From Methylobacterium bullatum (GTDB taxonomy: Bacteria; Pseudomonadota; Alphaproteobacteria; Rhizobiales; Beijerinckiaceae): DNA of 64,000 nt. Position numbers and translations under genes: made by a program. Each line of letters opens with the position of its first letter. Position 1 is the stretch's first letter. Positions 7,748 to 15,854 of the stretch are shown here, one piece after another. Where the stretch lies: contig LR743504.1 in NCBI GenBank assembly GCA_902712845.1, positions 88,501 to 152,500 of the forward strand, given 5' to 3'. The notes under the pieces were generated by a model that was given only the letters and a program-made list of their open reading frames with translations, had not been told where the DNA came from and searched no databases.

Positions 7748-8221
7748 ATGTCATCGAAGACCATCGCGGCGGTCGCCGGAGCCCTGCTGGGTTCCGCCCT
7801 CCTCGCCGGCCCTGCTTTCGCGCAGAACGCGGAATGCGGCGACATCCAGAAAACGCTTCAGGCGCGCAAGGATCTCGTGGCCAAGGCGAATGCCGCCTCG
7901 AACTCGAAGAAGAAGATGACCCCGGCCGAGGCCTGCGCCCTATTCGGGAAGCTTCAGAACAACGGCAACGAGGGCGTCAAGTGGATCGCCGCCAACAAGG
8001 AATGGTGCTCGATCCCGGATTCCTTCGCCGAAGGTTTCAAGGCCGACCATCTGAAGGTCGCCGGCATCCGCACCAAGATCTGCGGCGTCGCCGCCCAGGC
8101 CGCGAAGATGGAAGCCCAGGCACGGGCGCAGGCCCAGAACGGCGGCGGCGGTGGCGGTGGCGGCATGCTCGGCGGCCCCGGCCTCACCGGCAGCCTGAAG
8201 ATGCCGCAGGGCGCGCTCTGA
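7748..8221 (+). CDS. Secreted hypothetical protein with four cysteines and a polyglycine tract (157 aa)
   Basis: Unrecognised exported protein. A clear Sec signal peptide ends at AGPAFA/QNAE (about residue 25). The mature part is helical, lysine/alanine-rich, and has four cysteines (in AECGD, AEACALF, KEWCSIP and TKICGVA) that could form two disulfides, followed by a QAQAQN-type linker, a run of eight glycines and a short tail. The core up to the last cysteine appears to be a compact domain; the polyglycine is low complexity. A GAGGGAAG sequence precedes the ATG. Periplasmic location is inferred from the leader; function is unknown. Confidence 0.85.
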   Translation: MSSKTIAAVAGALLGSALLAGPAFAQNAECGDIQKTLQARKDLVAKANAASNSKKKMTPAEACALFGKLQNNGNEGVKWIAANKEWCSIPDSFAEGFKADHLKVAGIRTKICGVAAQAAKMEAQARAQAQNGGGGGGGGMLGGPGLTGSLKMPQGAL

Positions 8222-8259
8222 GCCTTGGCTGACTCGCCGCGTCACGGCCTCGTTTCCGC

Positions 8260-9216
8260 ATGGCGGGCGTGACCTCCCGGCCCGGTGCGGATGGCAGGGT
8301 CGCGGATGCGGTCGCCGGGCACTGGGTCGATCGCCTCGCCCCGCGCGGCCTGCGCCCCTATCTCAGGCTGGCGCGGATCGACCGTCCGATCGGATGGTGG
8401 CTGCTGCTGCTGCCGTGCTGGTGGTCGGCCGCGCTCGCGGCGCTCGCCGGTCATAAGCCGTTTCCGGACCCGGCCCATCTCGTCCTGTTCCTCATCGGCG
8501 CCATCGCCATGAGGGGGGCGGGTTCGACCTACAACGACATCGCCGACCGCGACCTCGACGCTCAAGTGGAACGCACGCGCTCGCGCCCCCTCCCCTCCGG
8601 GCAGGTGCGGACTCGCTCCGCCGCGATCTTCCTGGTGCTGCAGGCGCTGGTGGGGCTGGCGGTGCTGTTGCAGTTCAACCGTACCGCCATCCTCGTCGGC
8701 ATGGCGTCGCTCCTGCCGGTGGCGATCTATCCGTTCATGAAACGGGTGATGTCGATGCCCCAGGCGGTGCTGGGCCTCGCCTTTTCGTGGGGCGCGCTGA
8801 TGGGGTGGGTCGCCGCCTTCGGCGATCTCGGCGCTCCGGCTCTGCTGCTCTATGCCGGCACGGTGGCGTGGGTCGTCGGCTACGACACGATCTACGCGGT
8901 GCAGGATATCGAGGACGACGAGATCGCCGGCATCCGCTCCTCGGCCCGCCTGTTCGGACGCGGTTTACGGCCGGCCATCGGCCTTTGCTACGCGGTTTCG
9001 GTCGCGGCCATCGCCGCCGCATCGACCCTGGCGGGGGCCGGTCCCGCCGGCGCCCTCGGCGTCACCCTCTTCGCCCTCCATCTCGGATGGCAGGTCGTCC
9101 GTCTGAAACCCGGCGACGGGCGCGGGGCGCTCAGCCTCTTCCGCTCCAACCGCGATGCCGGGCTGATCCTTTTTGCCGGACTGGCGGCCGATGCCGTCTG
9201 GCAGGCCCTGTCCTGA
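8260..9216 (+). CDS. ubiA: 4-hydroxybenzoate polyprenyltransferase (UbiA)
   Basis: A 318-residue integral membrane prenyltransferase of ubiquinone synthesis, which joins a polyprenyl chain to 4-hydroxybenzoate. Both Asp-rich metal/diphosphate sites are present: NDIADRDLDAQVERTRSRPL and YDTIYAVQDIEDDEIAG. About eight hydrophobic helices can be seen. Length is slightly above the usual 290 because of a 30-residue polar N-terminal lead. It is convergent with the gene ending at 9230, with only 13 bases between. Confidence 0.95.
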   Translation: MAGVTSRPGADGRVADAVAGHWVDRLAPRGLRPYLRLARIDRPIGWWLLLLPCWWSAALAALAGHKPFPDPAHLVLFLIGAIAMRGAGSTYNDIADRDLDAQVERTRSRPLPSGQVRTRSAAIFLVLQALVGLAVLLQFNRTAILVGMASLLPVAIYPFMKRVMSMPQAVLGLAFSWGALMGWVAAFGDLGAPALLLYAGTVAWVVGYDTIYAVQDIEDDEIAGIRSSARLFGRGLRPAIGLCYAVSVAAIAAASTLAGAGPAGALGVTLFALHLGWQVVRLKPGDGRGALSLFRSNRDAGLILFAGLAADAVWQALS

Positions 9217-9229
9217 GCCCGATCCGGCC

Positions 9230-9760
9230 TCAGGACAGGGCGCCGCCGATGATCTCGTTCTCGCCGCGATAGATCAGCGGACGCACCGGCAGCACGCCGG
9301 TCTTGCGGCGGACGAGGAAGCGCGGGCGACGACCGTTGAGCAGGCCGTGGCGGCGGCGGGCGCGAGTGGTGCCGAGGGCGACCCGGCCGAGCTGCCGCGA
9401 CACGATGGCGAGGGTACCGTCTTCCCGCACGATCATCCGCGGCAGGCCCGTGCGGGCCGAGCAATCGCGCCAGACCGCCACGACGTCCTCGTCACCGTAA
9501 GGGCCGAGGCGGCCGAGCGTGGTGCCGGCGCCGTCCACCAGAAGAAGCGCGAAACGGTCTTCGTCGCAGGCATCGCTATCCTCGGAGGCGAAAGCGAGGG
9601 CGACGCCGACGGCCTCGGTGCCGCCGCCGATGCGGCCGGTGATCGGAAGCGACGAGCGGGAAAACGTCGTGGTGGGCAGCGTGACGCCGTCCTGGAGGCA
9701 GACATCCGCAGCGGTGCAGACATTTGTCTCGGTCTGATTCATGTTTGAGAAAGTGTTCAT
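9230..9760 (-). CDS. Conserved hypothetical protein, probably DUF6101 family
   Basis: A 176-residue cytoplasmic protein without signal peptide. It resembles the DUF6101 proteins that, as I recall, often sit beside ubiA in Rhizobiales; the assignment rests on that context and the C-terminal basic part (TRARRRHGLLNGRRPRFLVR). The middle contains a polar beta-rich region (FALLLVDGAGTTLGRLGPYG, VAVWRDCSARTGLPRMIV). Tail-to-tail with ubiA. The function of the family is unknown. Confidence 0.7.
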   Translation of the reverse strand: MNTFSNMNQTETNVCTAADVCLQDGVTLPTTTFSRSSLPITGRIGGGTEAVGVALAFASEDSDACDEDRFALLLVDGAGTTLGRLGPYGDEDVVAVWRDCSARTGLPRMIVREDGTLAIVSRQLGRVALGTTRARRRHGLLNGRRPRFLVRRKTGVLPVRPLIYRGENEIIGGALS

Positions 9761-10064
9761 CGGATCGACGCCCTGTTGGTGTGGTCGGCCTCTTGGGGGC
9801 CGTCTCTTATGACAAGCAGAATCACGTCTAACCTCCTCAGACCAGCTTAATAGCCAGAGTTAAGCGATGGTGGATGGGCGGGAAGCGTTCGGAATGCTCA
9901 ACACTTCCTTGCCGCATTCGGCAGGATCCGGGGGCATCGCCCGCGCGCGATCCTTGTGGGCGTCGCAGGCGCACCCTACAAAGAAATGGATCCCTTGCAC
10001 CGCCCTGCGCGTGGAAGACGGATTCGCCACCGCCACCGATAGAACCCCGACGATCCGGAGACGC
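9761..10064. other. Divergent intergenic region, 304 bases
   Basis: It separates the minus-strand DUF6101-like gene from the plus-strand phosphatase and should hold both promoters. The phosphatase frame is open through much of it but begins without a ribosome-binding site and reads as low-quality sequence. No clear promoter or repeat was identified. Confidence 0.4.
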
Positions 10065-10892
10065 ATGTCCGACACGATGTCGCCCAAAGCCGCCCAGGCG
10101 CTGCTTCCCGCCCTGAGGGAGGCGATCCGTGAGGCGGCGTCCCTGGCCATGCCCTTCTTCAGGTCGGGGGCGCAGACGACCGCGCGGACATGGTCGAAAG
10201 CCGGCGGGTCGCCCGTGACGGAAGCCGACGTCGCCGTGGATACGTTCCTGAAGATCCGACTCAGCGCGCTGCTGTCCGAGGCGGCTTGGCTGTCGGAAGA
10301 GACCAGCGACGATGCCATCCGGCTCGGCTCGGACCTCGTCTGGATCGTCGATCCCATCGACGGGACGCGAGCCTTCCTCACCGGTCATCCGGACTGGTCG
10401 ATCTCGGTGGCGCTGCTGGCGGGCGGACAACCGATCCTCGGCTTCGTCCACGCGCCGGTGACCGACCGGTTCTACGAGGCCGTGGCGGGATGCGGGGCGA
10501 CCTGCAACGGCGTGCCGCTGTCCGTTTCGACCCAGACGGGTCTCAGGGGGGCGAAGGTGACCGGACCGAAGCCGATGATCGACAAGCTCGCACGTGGCGG
10601 CTCGACGAACGGTGAGGCCGTCGCTGTCCAGATCGTCCCTCGGGTGCCGTCCCTCGCCCTGCGGGTGGCGCGGGTCGCCGAGGGATCGATCGATGTCGGC
10701 CTAGTCTCGTCCGATGCGCGCGACTGGGATCTCGCCGGGGCGGATTTGCTCCTTCGCGAGGCCGGCGGATCGGTGAGCGACCTGGAGGGAACACGCACGA
10801 CCTACAATCGGCCCGATCCCGTCCACGGCGCCCTGATCGCGATGTCGGACGGCCTGCGCGACGATGTCGTCGCGGCCCTGACGCGGGGATAA
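10065..10892 (+). CDS. cysQ: 3'(2'),5'-bisphosphate nucleotidase / inositol-monophosphatase family (CysQ-like)
   Basis: A 275-residue member of the lithium-sensitive Mg-dependent phosphatase family. The metal sites are visible: SPVTEADVAVD, LSEET, the core motif DLVWIVDPIDGTRAFLTG, and ARDWDLAGADLLLREAGG near the C-terminus. CysQ hydrolyses 3'-phosphoadenosine 5'-phosphate to AMP during sulfur metabolism; inositol or histidinol phosphatase activity is possible, so the symbol is a best guess. The start at 10065 (MSDTMSPKAAQ) is preceded by CCGGAG; the frame is open 66 codons further upstream without a site. The sulfate-assimilation genes lie 8 kb away. Confidence 0.85.
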   Translation: MSDTMSPKAAQALLPALREAIREAASLAMPFFRSGAQTTARTWSKAGGSPVTEADVAVDTFLKIRLSALLSEAAWLSEETSDDAIRLGSDLVWIVDPIDGTRAFLTGHPDWSISVALLAGGQPILGFVHAPVTDRFYEAVAGCGATCNGVPLSVSTQTGLRGAKVTGPKPMIDKLARGGSTNGEAVAVQIVPRVPSLALRVARVAEGSIDVGLVSSDARDWDLAGADLLLREAGGSVSDLEGTRTTYNRPDPVHGALIAMSDGLRDDVVAALTRG

Positions 10893-11036
10893 CGTGGCCT
10901 CGTGGCGTCTTTCCACGAGCCGCATCGGGCCTTGGGGAGACGGACTTCGGACACGCGAACGCCGAGCCCTATGAGGAACTCGGCGTGAAACGTCATCGAG
11001 CGCGAGGAGGATGTCCCCAGCGCGGAAATGCCCCGA

Positions 11037-11267
11037 TCAGGCGTGTTCGCGAACCGCGACCACGTCGGGAGCGACACCCAGCCGCTCGGCCAGATGCCAG
11101 CGCAATTCACGGGGCGAGTGGTAATTGTAAGAGGTGTCGATGAGGTGGCTGAGATCGATGTCCTGCGCTTCACGCGACGTCGTCTGCTTCAGCTTTCCTA
11201 CCTTGAAGGTCGCCGCATCGGTGATGGGCGAACGGACGCCGCGGCGCCGGGTATATTCGAACAACAT
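11037..11267 (-). CDS. Small hypothetical protein (76 aa)
   Basis: Unrecognised 76-residue basic protein. The N-terminal half is Arg/Lys/Thr-rich, the C-terminal half has the more structured DIDLSHLIDTSYNYHSPREL followed by a helix (WHLAERLGVAPDVVAVREHA). No signal peptide or membrane segment. It stands alone between two gaps, with nothing on its strand closer than 200 bases. It could be a DNA- or RNA-associated small protein, but that is only a reading of its charge. Confidence 0.55.
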   Translation of the reverse strand: MLFEYTRRRGVRSPITDAATFKVGKLKQTTSREAQDIDLSHLIDTSYNYHSPRELRWHLAERLGVAPDVVAVREHA

Positions 11268-11472
11268 GTTTTCTTGTGATCTTTCAGATTTTCTTGGTGT
11301 GCGAAACGACGAGCTTTGCCTCTCGTTCCGTAAGTCAAAGGATTTTGGGGTTCAGGTTGGGTCATCCCTGAAACGGACTCGTCTCCCCAGAAGAGCGCGT
11401 CGGGATGACAGCGAAACCGGCGCTCGATGAGGCCGGTGGTGACGCCAGCCCCGAGGGCTGGCGCCGGGTGCG

Positions 11473-11682
11473 TCAGGCCGCCTGGAGGTTACCAGCCGAA
11501 TCCTTGCCGCTGCGCTTGTCGGTCTGGATCTCGTAGGAGACCTTCTGACCTTCAATGAGGTTGCGCATTCCCGCGCGCTCGACGGCGGAGATGTGAACGA
11601 ACACGTCCTTGCCGCCGTCATCGGGCTGAATGAAGCCGTAGCCTTTGGTTTCGTTGAACCACTTAACAGTGCCGGTATTCAC
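11473..11682 (-). CDS. Cold-shock-domain protein (CspA family), GTG start
   Basis: A 69-residue single cold-shock domain, an OB-fold nucleic-acid-binding protein that acts as an RNA chaperone. RNP1 (KGYGFIQ) and RNP2 (VFVHISAV) are intact. The family always begins N-x-G-T-V-K-W, which sets the start at the GTG at 11682, with GAGG upstream; a longer frame continues upstream but is not homologous to the family. The 5' leader of more than 100 bases to the next gene could carry the thermosensor-like structure known for csp mRNAs, though I could not model it. Confidence 0.96.
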   Translation of the reverse strand: MNTGTVKWFNETKGYGFIQPDDGGKDVFVHISAVERAGMRNLIEGQKVSYEIQTDKRSGKDSAGNLQAA

Positions 11683-12007
11683 GAATAGAACCTCGTATCG
11701 TTCGTTGACCAAACACGCGTATCTGCTCGAGACACCCGGCGCCGGTCCTCTTTTACATTTGACGGGATCAGCAGGTCGTGAGACGTGCGATGCACGTTGT
11801 GTTCGGCTCACTGACGCCCGCTGAGATCCATGTAGGCGCATTGTGCGGCGGCAACAAGGCATCCGGCTGGATCTTGCCTGTCGGATCGACGCACCGCCCT
11901 TTCATGCCGCACAATGCGAGCCCTGTGGCGAACCCCGTGTTTTTCGGTCCGCGACGTGCATATATGAGTTCGGTTCCAGGCAGTTGGGCGACGCAATCAG
12001 GCGGTTC
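11683..12007. other. Divergent region with csp leader, 325 bases
   Basis: It contains the leader and promoter of the cold-shock gene (minus strand) and the promoter of the gene at 12008 (plus strand). A short palindrome ACGTGC/GCACGT with a 3-base spacer lies at 11783-11797. Nothing coding was supported. Confidence 0.4.
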
Positions 12008-12397
12008 ATGGCGGGCATCTCGGTTTCCCTCGAAGGCGCGAACATCCAGCTCTCGTTCCAGAAGGACGATCAGGCCACGGCCGTGGTCATGGATGCCCGC
12101 GCGGCCCGTGCCCTCGTGCGCGCGGTGGGGCATCTGCTGACCGCGATCGACGAACCCGACGAGGTCGACCCGCCGGACGACCTCGCCGACGAGGACATCG
12201 CCATGCTCGAAGTCACCTCCTCCGCCATCGAGGTGGGAACCGACGAGAAGGGGCAGGCCGTCGTGGCCCTCCAGGCGGGGCCGCTGCCGCCGTTCCAGCT
12301 GCGCCTGACGGACGAAGAGGCCCGTCACGTAGCGACGAGCCTCTCCGAAATCCTCAACGCCCCTCGCGATGTGCGCGCATCGCATGGTGATCATTGA
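12008..12397 (+). CDS. Conserved acidic hypothetical protein (129 aa)
   Basis: Unrecognised 129-residue cytoplasmic protein. It begins with beta-strand-like sequence (ISVSLEGANIQLSFQKDDQA), has a helix (ARAARALVRAVGHLLTAI), a very acidic linker (DEPDEVDPPDDLADEDIA), then a repeat of the beta-helix pattern (AVVALQAGPLPPFQLRL, EARHVATSLSEILNA). This looks like two copies of a strand-helix unit joined by the acidic segment, an internal duplication seen by eye. The start at 12008 is preferred to the upstream in-frame ATG at 11843, which adds a Cys/Arg-rich lead. Function unknown. Confidence 0.75.
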   Translation: MAGISVSLEGANIQLSFQKDDQATAVVMDARAARALVRAVGHLLTAIDEPDEVDPPDDLADEDIAMLEVTSSAIEVGTDEKGQAVVALQAGPLPPFQLRLTDEEARHVATSLSEILNAPRDVRASHGDH

Positions 12398-12404
12398 CCG
12401 GGGA

Positions 12405-12626
12405 TCACATCCGCACGCCGGGGTCCGTCGGCCCACCGGGCAGATAATCGGGCTCGGAGCCCGGCCCTGCCGGCTCGTCGATGCCGGGATCGTCGACGGG
12501 ATAGGGGGTCCGCGGACCGGTCGGCCCGATATCCGGGCCTTCGTCGGGCGGCAGCGGCGGGGGCGGCAGGTCGCCGGGAATTCCCCCCGGGAGCGGCTCG
12601 GGGATCGGTAGGCCTGGATTGGCCAT
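12405..12626 (-). CDS. Proline-rich disordered small protein (73 aa)
   Basis: A 73-residue protein in which about a third of residues are proline, with Gly and Asp making up most of the rest (PEPLPGGIPGDLPPPPLPP, then DEGPDIGPTGPRTPYPVDD). It is acidic, has no hydrophobic core and is probably disordered. The ATG at 12626 starts the Pro-rich part; an upstream in-frame ATG would add a basic segment of other composition. It is tail-to-tail with the acidic protein, 7 bases apart. Whether it is expressed is not certain; composition bias can come from GC-rich DNA. Confidence 0.55.
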   Translation of the reverse strand: MANPGLPIPEPLPGGIPGDLPPPPLPPDEGPDIGPTGPRTPYPVDDPGIDEPAGPGSEPDYLPGGPTDPGVRM

Positions 12627-12823
12627 GCAGCGTCTCCTTCGCTTTGAGGTGGATCGGTCGGTGTGACGGAGAAACCCGCCCCGGCAGTCGCCAGTTCCAG
12701 CCCGATGCGGATTCGAGCGTTGCGCTGCCACCGAGGCTGCATTGCATCTCCCCGGAGCCAGGAACCCGCCCTATCGGCTACCAGTTCTTCCGCCATCATT
12801 CGAGACACGTGCGGAGATCAATC

Positions 12824-13402
12824 ATGTCCGACATCAAGCAATCGAAAGTTCTCATTCTCGCCACCGACGGTTTCGAGGAAACGGAGCTGACGGTTCCGCT
12901 TCAGACGCTCAAGAGCGCCGGGGCGAGCGTCGTCGTCGCCTCGCCGAAATCGCGCGAATCGCGCGAATCCATTCGTGCCTGGGACAAGACGGATTGGGGC
13001 AAGAACGTCGCGGTGGACAAGGATCTGGAAGACATCGACCCGGCGGATTACGACGCCCTCGTGCTGCCGGGTGGGCAGATCAACCCGGACAAGCTCCGCC
13101 TCGAGCCGAAGGCCCTCGACGTGATCAAGACGTTCCTCGTCTCCGGAAAAGTAGTGGCCGCCATCTGCCACGCGCCGTGGCTGCTGATCGAGGTGGGGGT
13201 CGTGAAGGGGCTGAACCTGACGTCGTTCTCGTCGATCAGGACGGATGTCATCAATGCCGGCGGCCAATGGCGGGACGAGGCCGTGGTGACCGACAAGGGC
13301 ATCGTCACGAGCCGTAATCCCGGCGATCTCGACGCATTCTGCGCCAAGATCATCGAGGAGATCGAGGAGGGCAACCACGGCGCTCGCCGCCTGGCCGCCT
13401 GA
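12824..13402 (+). CDS. DJ-1/PfpI-family protein (type 1 glutamine amidotransferase-like)
   Basis: A 192-residue DJ-1/PfpI/YhbO-type protein. The nucleophile Cys115 followed by His116 is in VVAAICHAPWLLIEVG, with the conserved N-terminal acidic region TDGFEETELTVPL and DYDALVLPGGQINPDKL. Members act as glyoxalase/deglycase or stress-linked hydrolases against methylglyoxal damage; the exact reaction is not settled in the family. The ATG at 12824 (MSDIKQSKVLILATDGFEE) is the family start. Note RESRES, a short direct repeat at residues 44-49. Single gene; convergent with the metallophosphoesterase. Confidence 0.93.
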   Translation: MSDIKQSKVLILATDGFEETELTVPLQTLKSAGASVVVASPKSRESRESIRAWDKTDWGKNVAVDKDLEDIDPADYDALVLPGGQINPDKLRLEPKALDVIKTFLVSGKVVAAICHAPWLLIEVGVVKGLNLTSFSSIRTDVINAGGQWRDEAVVTDKGIVTSRNPGDLDAFCAKIIEEIEEGNHGARRLAA

Positions 13403-13418
13403 CACCGCGCCCCCGGCA

Positions 13419-13441
13419 GCCGCTCATTCCGGGCGAGCGGC
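13419..13441. terminator. Hairpin between convergent genes
   Basis: GCCGCTC (13419-13425) pairs with GAGCGGC (13435-13441) around a 9-base loop, in the 43-base gap between the convergent DJ-1 and metallophosphoesterase genes. No T-run follows on either side, so it is only a possible bidirectional terminator. Confidence 0.3.
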
Positions 13442-13445
13442 GATC

Positions 13446-15104
13446 TCAGCCCCGCGAAGGGCCGTCCTCCCCTGTGACTTCGAGGACCATGGCGGACGAG
13501 TACGGGCGCCCGTACTCGTCCCGGACCTCGACGGTAATGCGATGGCTACCGGCCGGAATGTCGCCGCCGAGGCGCGCGACCCAGATGTGGCTCGACGGCT
13601 CGGCCTTCACCCACGGCTTCTTCGCCTCCGGATAGCGGAGGAAGACCTCGGCGACGAACGGGTCGGGCCGCCGCGTGCGTACCATCTCGAGGGTGGGACC
13701 GTCGTCGATGCGGTACCGGACGCTGGTGCGCGGACCGCCGTCGAAGACGTTCACCACCAGATTGGTCGCCCCGACGCTCTCGCGCGGTACTGGCGAGCGC
13801 AGGGTCTGCATCGGCCGGTAATCGCGCAGGACCTCACCGGCCCCTCCGCGATACTGGCTCTCCAGCACGATTCTCATCCTCTCTTCCGGCTCGCCCTGAG
13901 CCGGGCGGTACCGGGTGGTGTAGGCGGCGCCGTCGATGGACAGGACGTGGAAACCGTTGGGCGTCCCGTCGCGGCTGTCGGCCGAGGGAATGCCGGTGCG
14001 AGCGGAGGGGCCGCTCCACCACGATCCGGAGACGGCGGTGAGGACGTGGTGATGGTGGCTCCCGGTTGCGTCTGCGCGGGGGTAATGGTGCTCCGTCGTG
14101 TGGGTATGGCCGGCGAGGCTGAGCACGGGTCGGTCGCCGAGGAGGTCGAGCAGACGCTCCCGGTCCATCACGTTCTGGCGCGGATCGGCCTGGTTGAGAT
14201 CGGTGAACAGCGGGATATGCATCGCGATGACGACGAGGGTCTCCTTCGGCGTCATCGACAGCATATTGGCGATGAAAGTGAGCTGCCGCTCGCCGATGCG
14301 TCCCTCGTAGCGGCCTACTCCGTCGCCATTGCCCGATGCGGCGCCCAGATAATGCACGGTGTCGAGCATCAGGAACAGCGCCTTGCCGTGGTGGAAAGCA
14401 TAATAGGGCGCGCCGTAGACCCGCTTGTAGGTCTCGCGGCTGTAGCGGGCGTCGGGCGCCTCGAAGTTGAGGTCGTGGTTGCCGCCGATATGGAACCAGG
14501 GGATTCCGATGCGCCCGATGATGCGGTTCGAGCGGCCGTAGAACGACAGATCGTCGAACAGGATGTCGCCCGTGGTCATGCCGAAGGCGGCCTTCGTGCC
14601 GAGGACCCGCGTCACCGCCGTATCCCGGACATGGCCGAGTTCCACCGGACTTTCCGGCTGCGGATCGGTGAACAGGATCACGTCGAACGCGTCCGGCTCC
14701 GGTTCGCGCGTCAAGGTGAAATCGATGGAGGGGGGAAGCGGTCCGGTCGGGTCGATGCCGCGATAGCGCAGGCGTAGATTGGGCGGCGTACCCTGCGGCT
14801 GGTGGATGTAGCTGAAGCGTGGAATGTTGTTCTCGTCGCACGGCAGCGCGAAGCCGGCGGGCTTCACCACGAAGACGATGTCGCCGTCCGAGACATCGAG
14901 CGCGTAGCGGCCCTGGCCGTCGGTGCGGACCACGTCGCGACCGTTCGAGACGGCGATGTCCGCGATGCCTGCCCGTCCCCCCGGAACGACTTCATAGACG
15001 GAACCCGTCGCGCGCTCCGACGACCGCGCCGCCGAAGGCGCGAGGGCGAGGACGGCGGCCCCTGCCAGGGTTTCGCGGCGGGTGAGAGCGGGACGGTCAA
15101 TCAT
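13446..15104 (-). CDS. Tat-exported calcineurin-like phosphoesterase with flanking MetallophosN/C-type domains
   Basis: A 552-residue metallophosphoesterase. The N-terminus carries a twin-arginine signal (ALTRRETLAGAAVLALAPSA), so it is probably exported folded to the periplasm. Residues about 35-125 form a carboxypeptidase-regulatory-like beta domain (GQGRYALDVSDGDIVFVV), the middle is the calcineurin-like core with IGGNHDLNFEAP, MHIPLFTDLNQ and SLAGHTHTTEHHY as metal ligands (the first ligand segment reads FDVILFTDPQPE, a TDPQ variant of the usual DxH), and the C-terminal 150 residues form another beta domain. This three-domain order matches PF16371/PF00149/PF16370 proteins. The substrate is unknown. 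The start at 15104 puts the RR motif at residues 9-10. Confidence 0.9.
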   Translation of the reverse strand: MIDRPALTRRETLAGAAVLALAPSAARSSERATGSVYEVVPGGRAGIADIAVSNGRDVVRTDGQGRYALDVSDGDIVFVVKPAGFALPCDENNIPRFSYIHQPQGTPPNLRLRYRGIDPTGPLPPSIDFTLTREPEPDAFDVILFTDPQPESPVELGHVRDTAVTRVLGTKAAFGMTTGDILFDDLSFYGRSNRIIGRIGIPWFHIGGNHDLNFEAPDARYSRETYKRVYGAPYYAFHHGKALFLMLDTVHYLGAASGNGDGVGRYEGRIGERQLTFIANMLSMTPKETLVVIAMHIPLFTDLNQADPRQNVMDRERLLDLLGDRPVLSLAGHTHTTEHHYPRADATGSHHHHVLTAVSGSWWSGPSARTGIPSADSRDGTPNGFHVLSIDGAAYTTRYRPAQGEPEERMRIVLESQYRGGAGEVLRDYRPMQTLRSPVPRESVGATNLVVNVFDGGPRTSVRYRIDDGPTLEMVRTRRPDPFVAEVFLRYPEAKKPWVKAEPSSHIWVARLGGDIPAGSHRITVEVRDEYGRPYSSAMVLEVTGEDGPSRG

Positions 15105-15182
15105 GCGGCAGCCTGTTGCGATGGATCGACCGCACCGAACCACGCCCTCTTGACCATGGCGTGACGGTAGTCGCGTCCGCCC

Positions 15183-15476
15183 TCAGTGCCTGGCTGCCGC
15201 CTTCTCGACCTTTGGCTTGTCCCCGGCGGCGCCGGAAAACAATTCACCGAGGTGTTTCTGGTCGAGACCGCGTGTCACGTCCGCAAGTCGTTCGCTCGCT
15301 GGGGATTCCGTGCTGCGCATGGGGATCGAACCGGTTGAGACCGGATCCTTCGCCGCTGCGACGGGTGCCGGCATGGCGGTGGGCGCGCGCTGCACGCGCA
15401 TGGCCCAATGGGCGGCGGTGGAAAGCGCGGCAATGGCGACGATCGCCTTGATGCCACTGGTGAGAAGGCGTCGCAT
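15183..15476 (-). CDS. Small membrane-anchored or secreted hypothetical protein (97 aa)
   Basis: Unrecognised 97-residue protein. It starts with a basic segment and one hydrophobic stretch (GIKAIVAIAALSTAAHWAM) that can be a signal anchor, followed by a polar, Pro/Ala/Ser-rich region and a Lys-rich end. It lacks a clear cleavage site, so an anchored periplasmic protein is more likely than a secreted one. It is 78 bases upstream of the metallophosphoesterase on the same strand, so both may be co-transcribed. Function unknown. Confidence 0.6.
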   Translation of the reverse strand: MRRLLTSGIKAIVAIAALSTAAHWAMRVQRAPTAMPAPVAAAKDPVSTGSIPMRSTESPASERLADVTRGLDQKHLGELFSGAAGDKPKVEKAAARH

Positions 15477-15854
15477 GCTGGAAAGCCCGAGACTACGCGG
15501 AGGAACGCGACCGGTTCCCCGGCCCATCCCACTTGTGCGAGAAGTCGGTAAACCATTTGGCCCCTGGCCGGCCTGGAGCGTGTCCTGAAATGGCGCGGCC
15601 CGTCCGTTGGCACGATGAGCGTGGGCCATCAGCCACGGCGACGGTTCCTGTTCCCCGCGCCCGTGACACACTTGCCGCGACCCGGCCCACGAGGCCTCAC
15701 AGGGTCGGCGCAGAGAACTGGTCCGCACCGCCCCGTCACGACAAGCCCTGCAACCACGCCAGTCCGAGAGGGTTCGCGAAACCATCGGACGCATCGGCTG
15801 CGGGGATGGTCGATGTAGCCATCCTGACTTGAGCCGGCAACCGAGCCGGCAGCC
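15477..15854. other. Gene-free stretch, 378 bases
   Basis: It lies upstream of the small anchored protein and downstream of the DUF1932-type dehydrogenase. I see no convincing protein on either strand, no tRNA and no terminator with a T-run. It probably holds the promoter of the 15183-15476 gene. Confidence 0.4.

Noticed and set aside
15533..15832. Possible 99-codon gene in the gap upstream of the small anchored protein
   Set aside because: Composition is Pro/Arg/His-rich with no ribosome-binding site and no resemblance to any protein.
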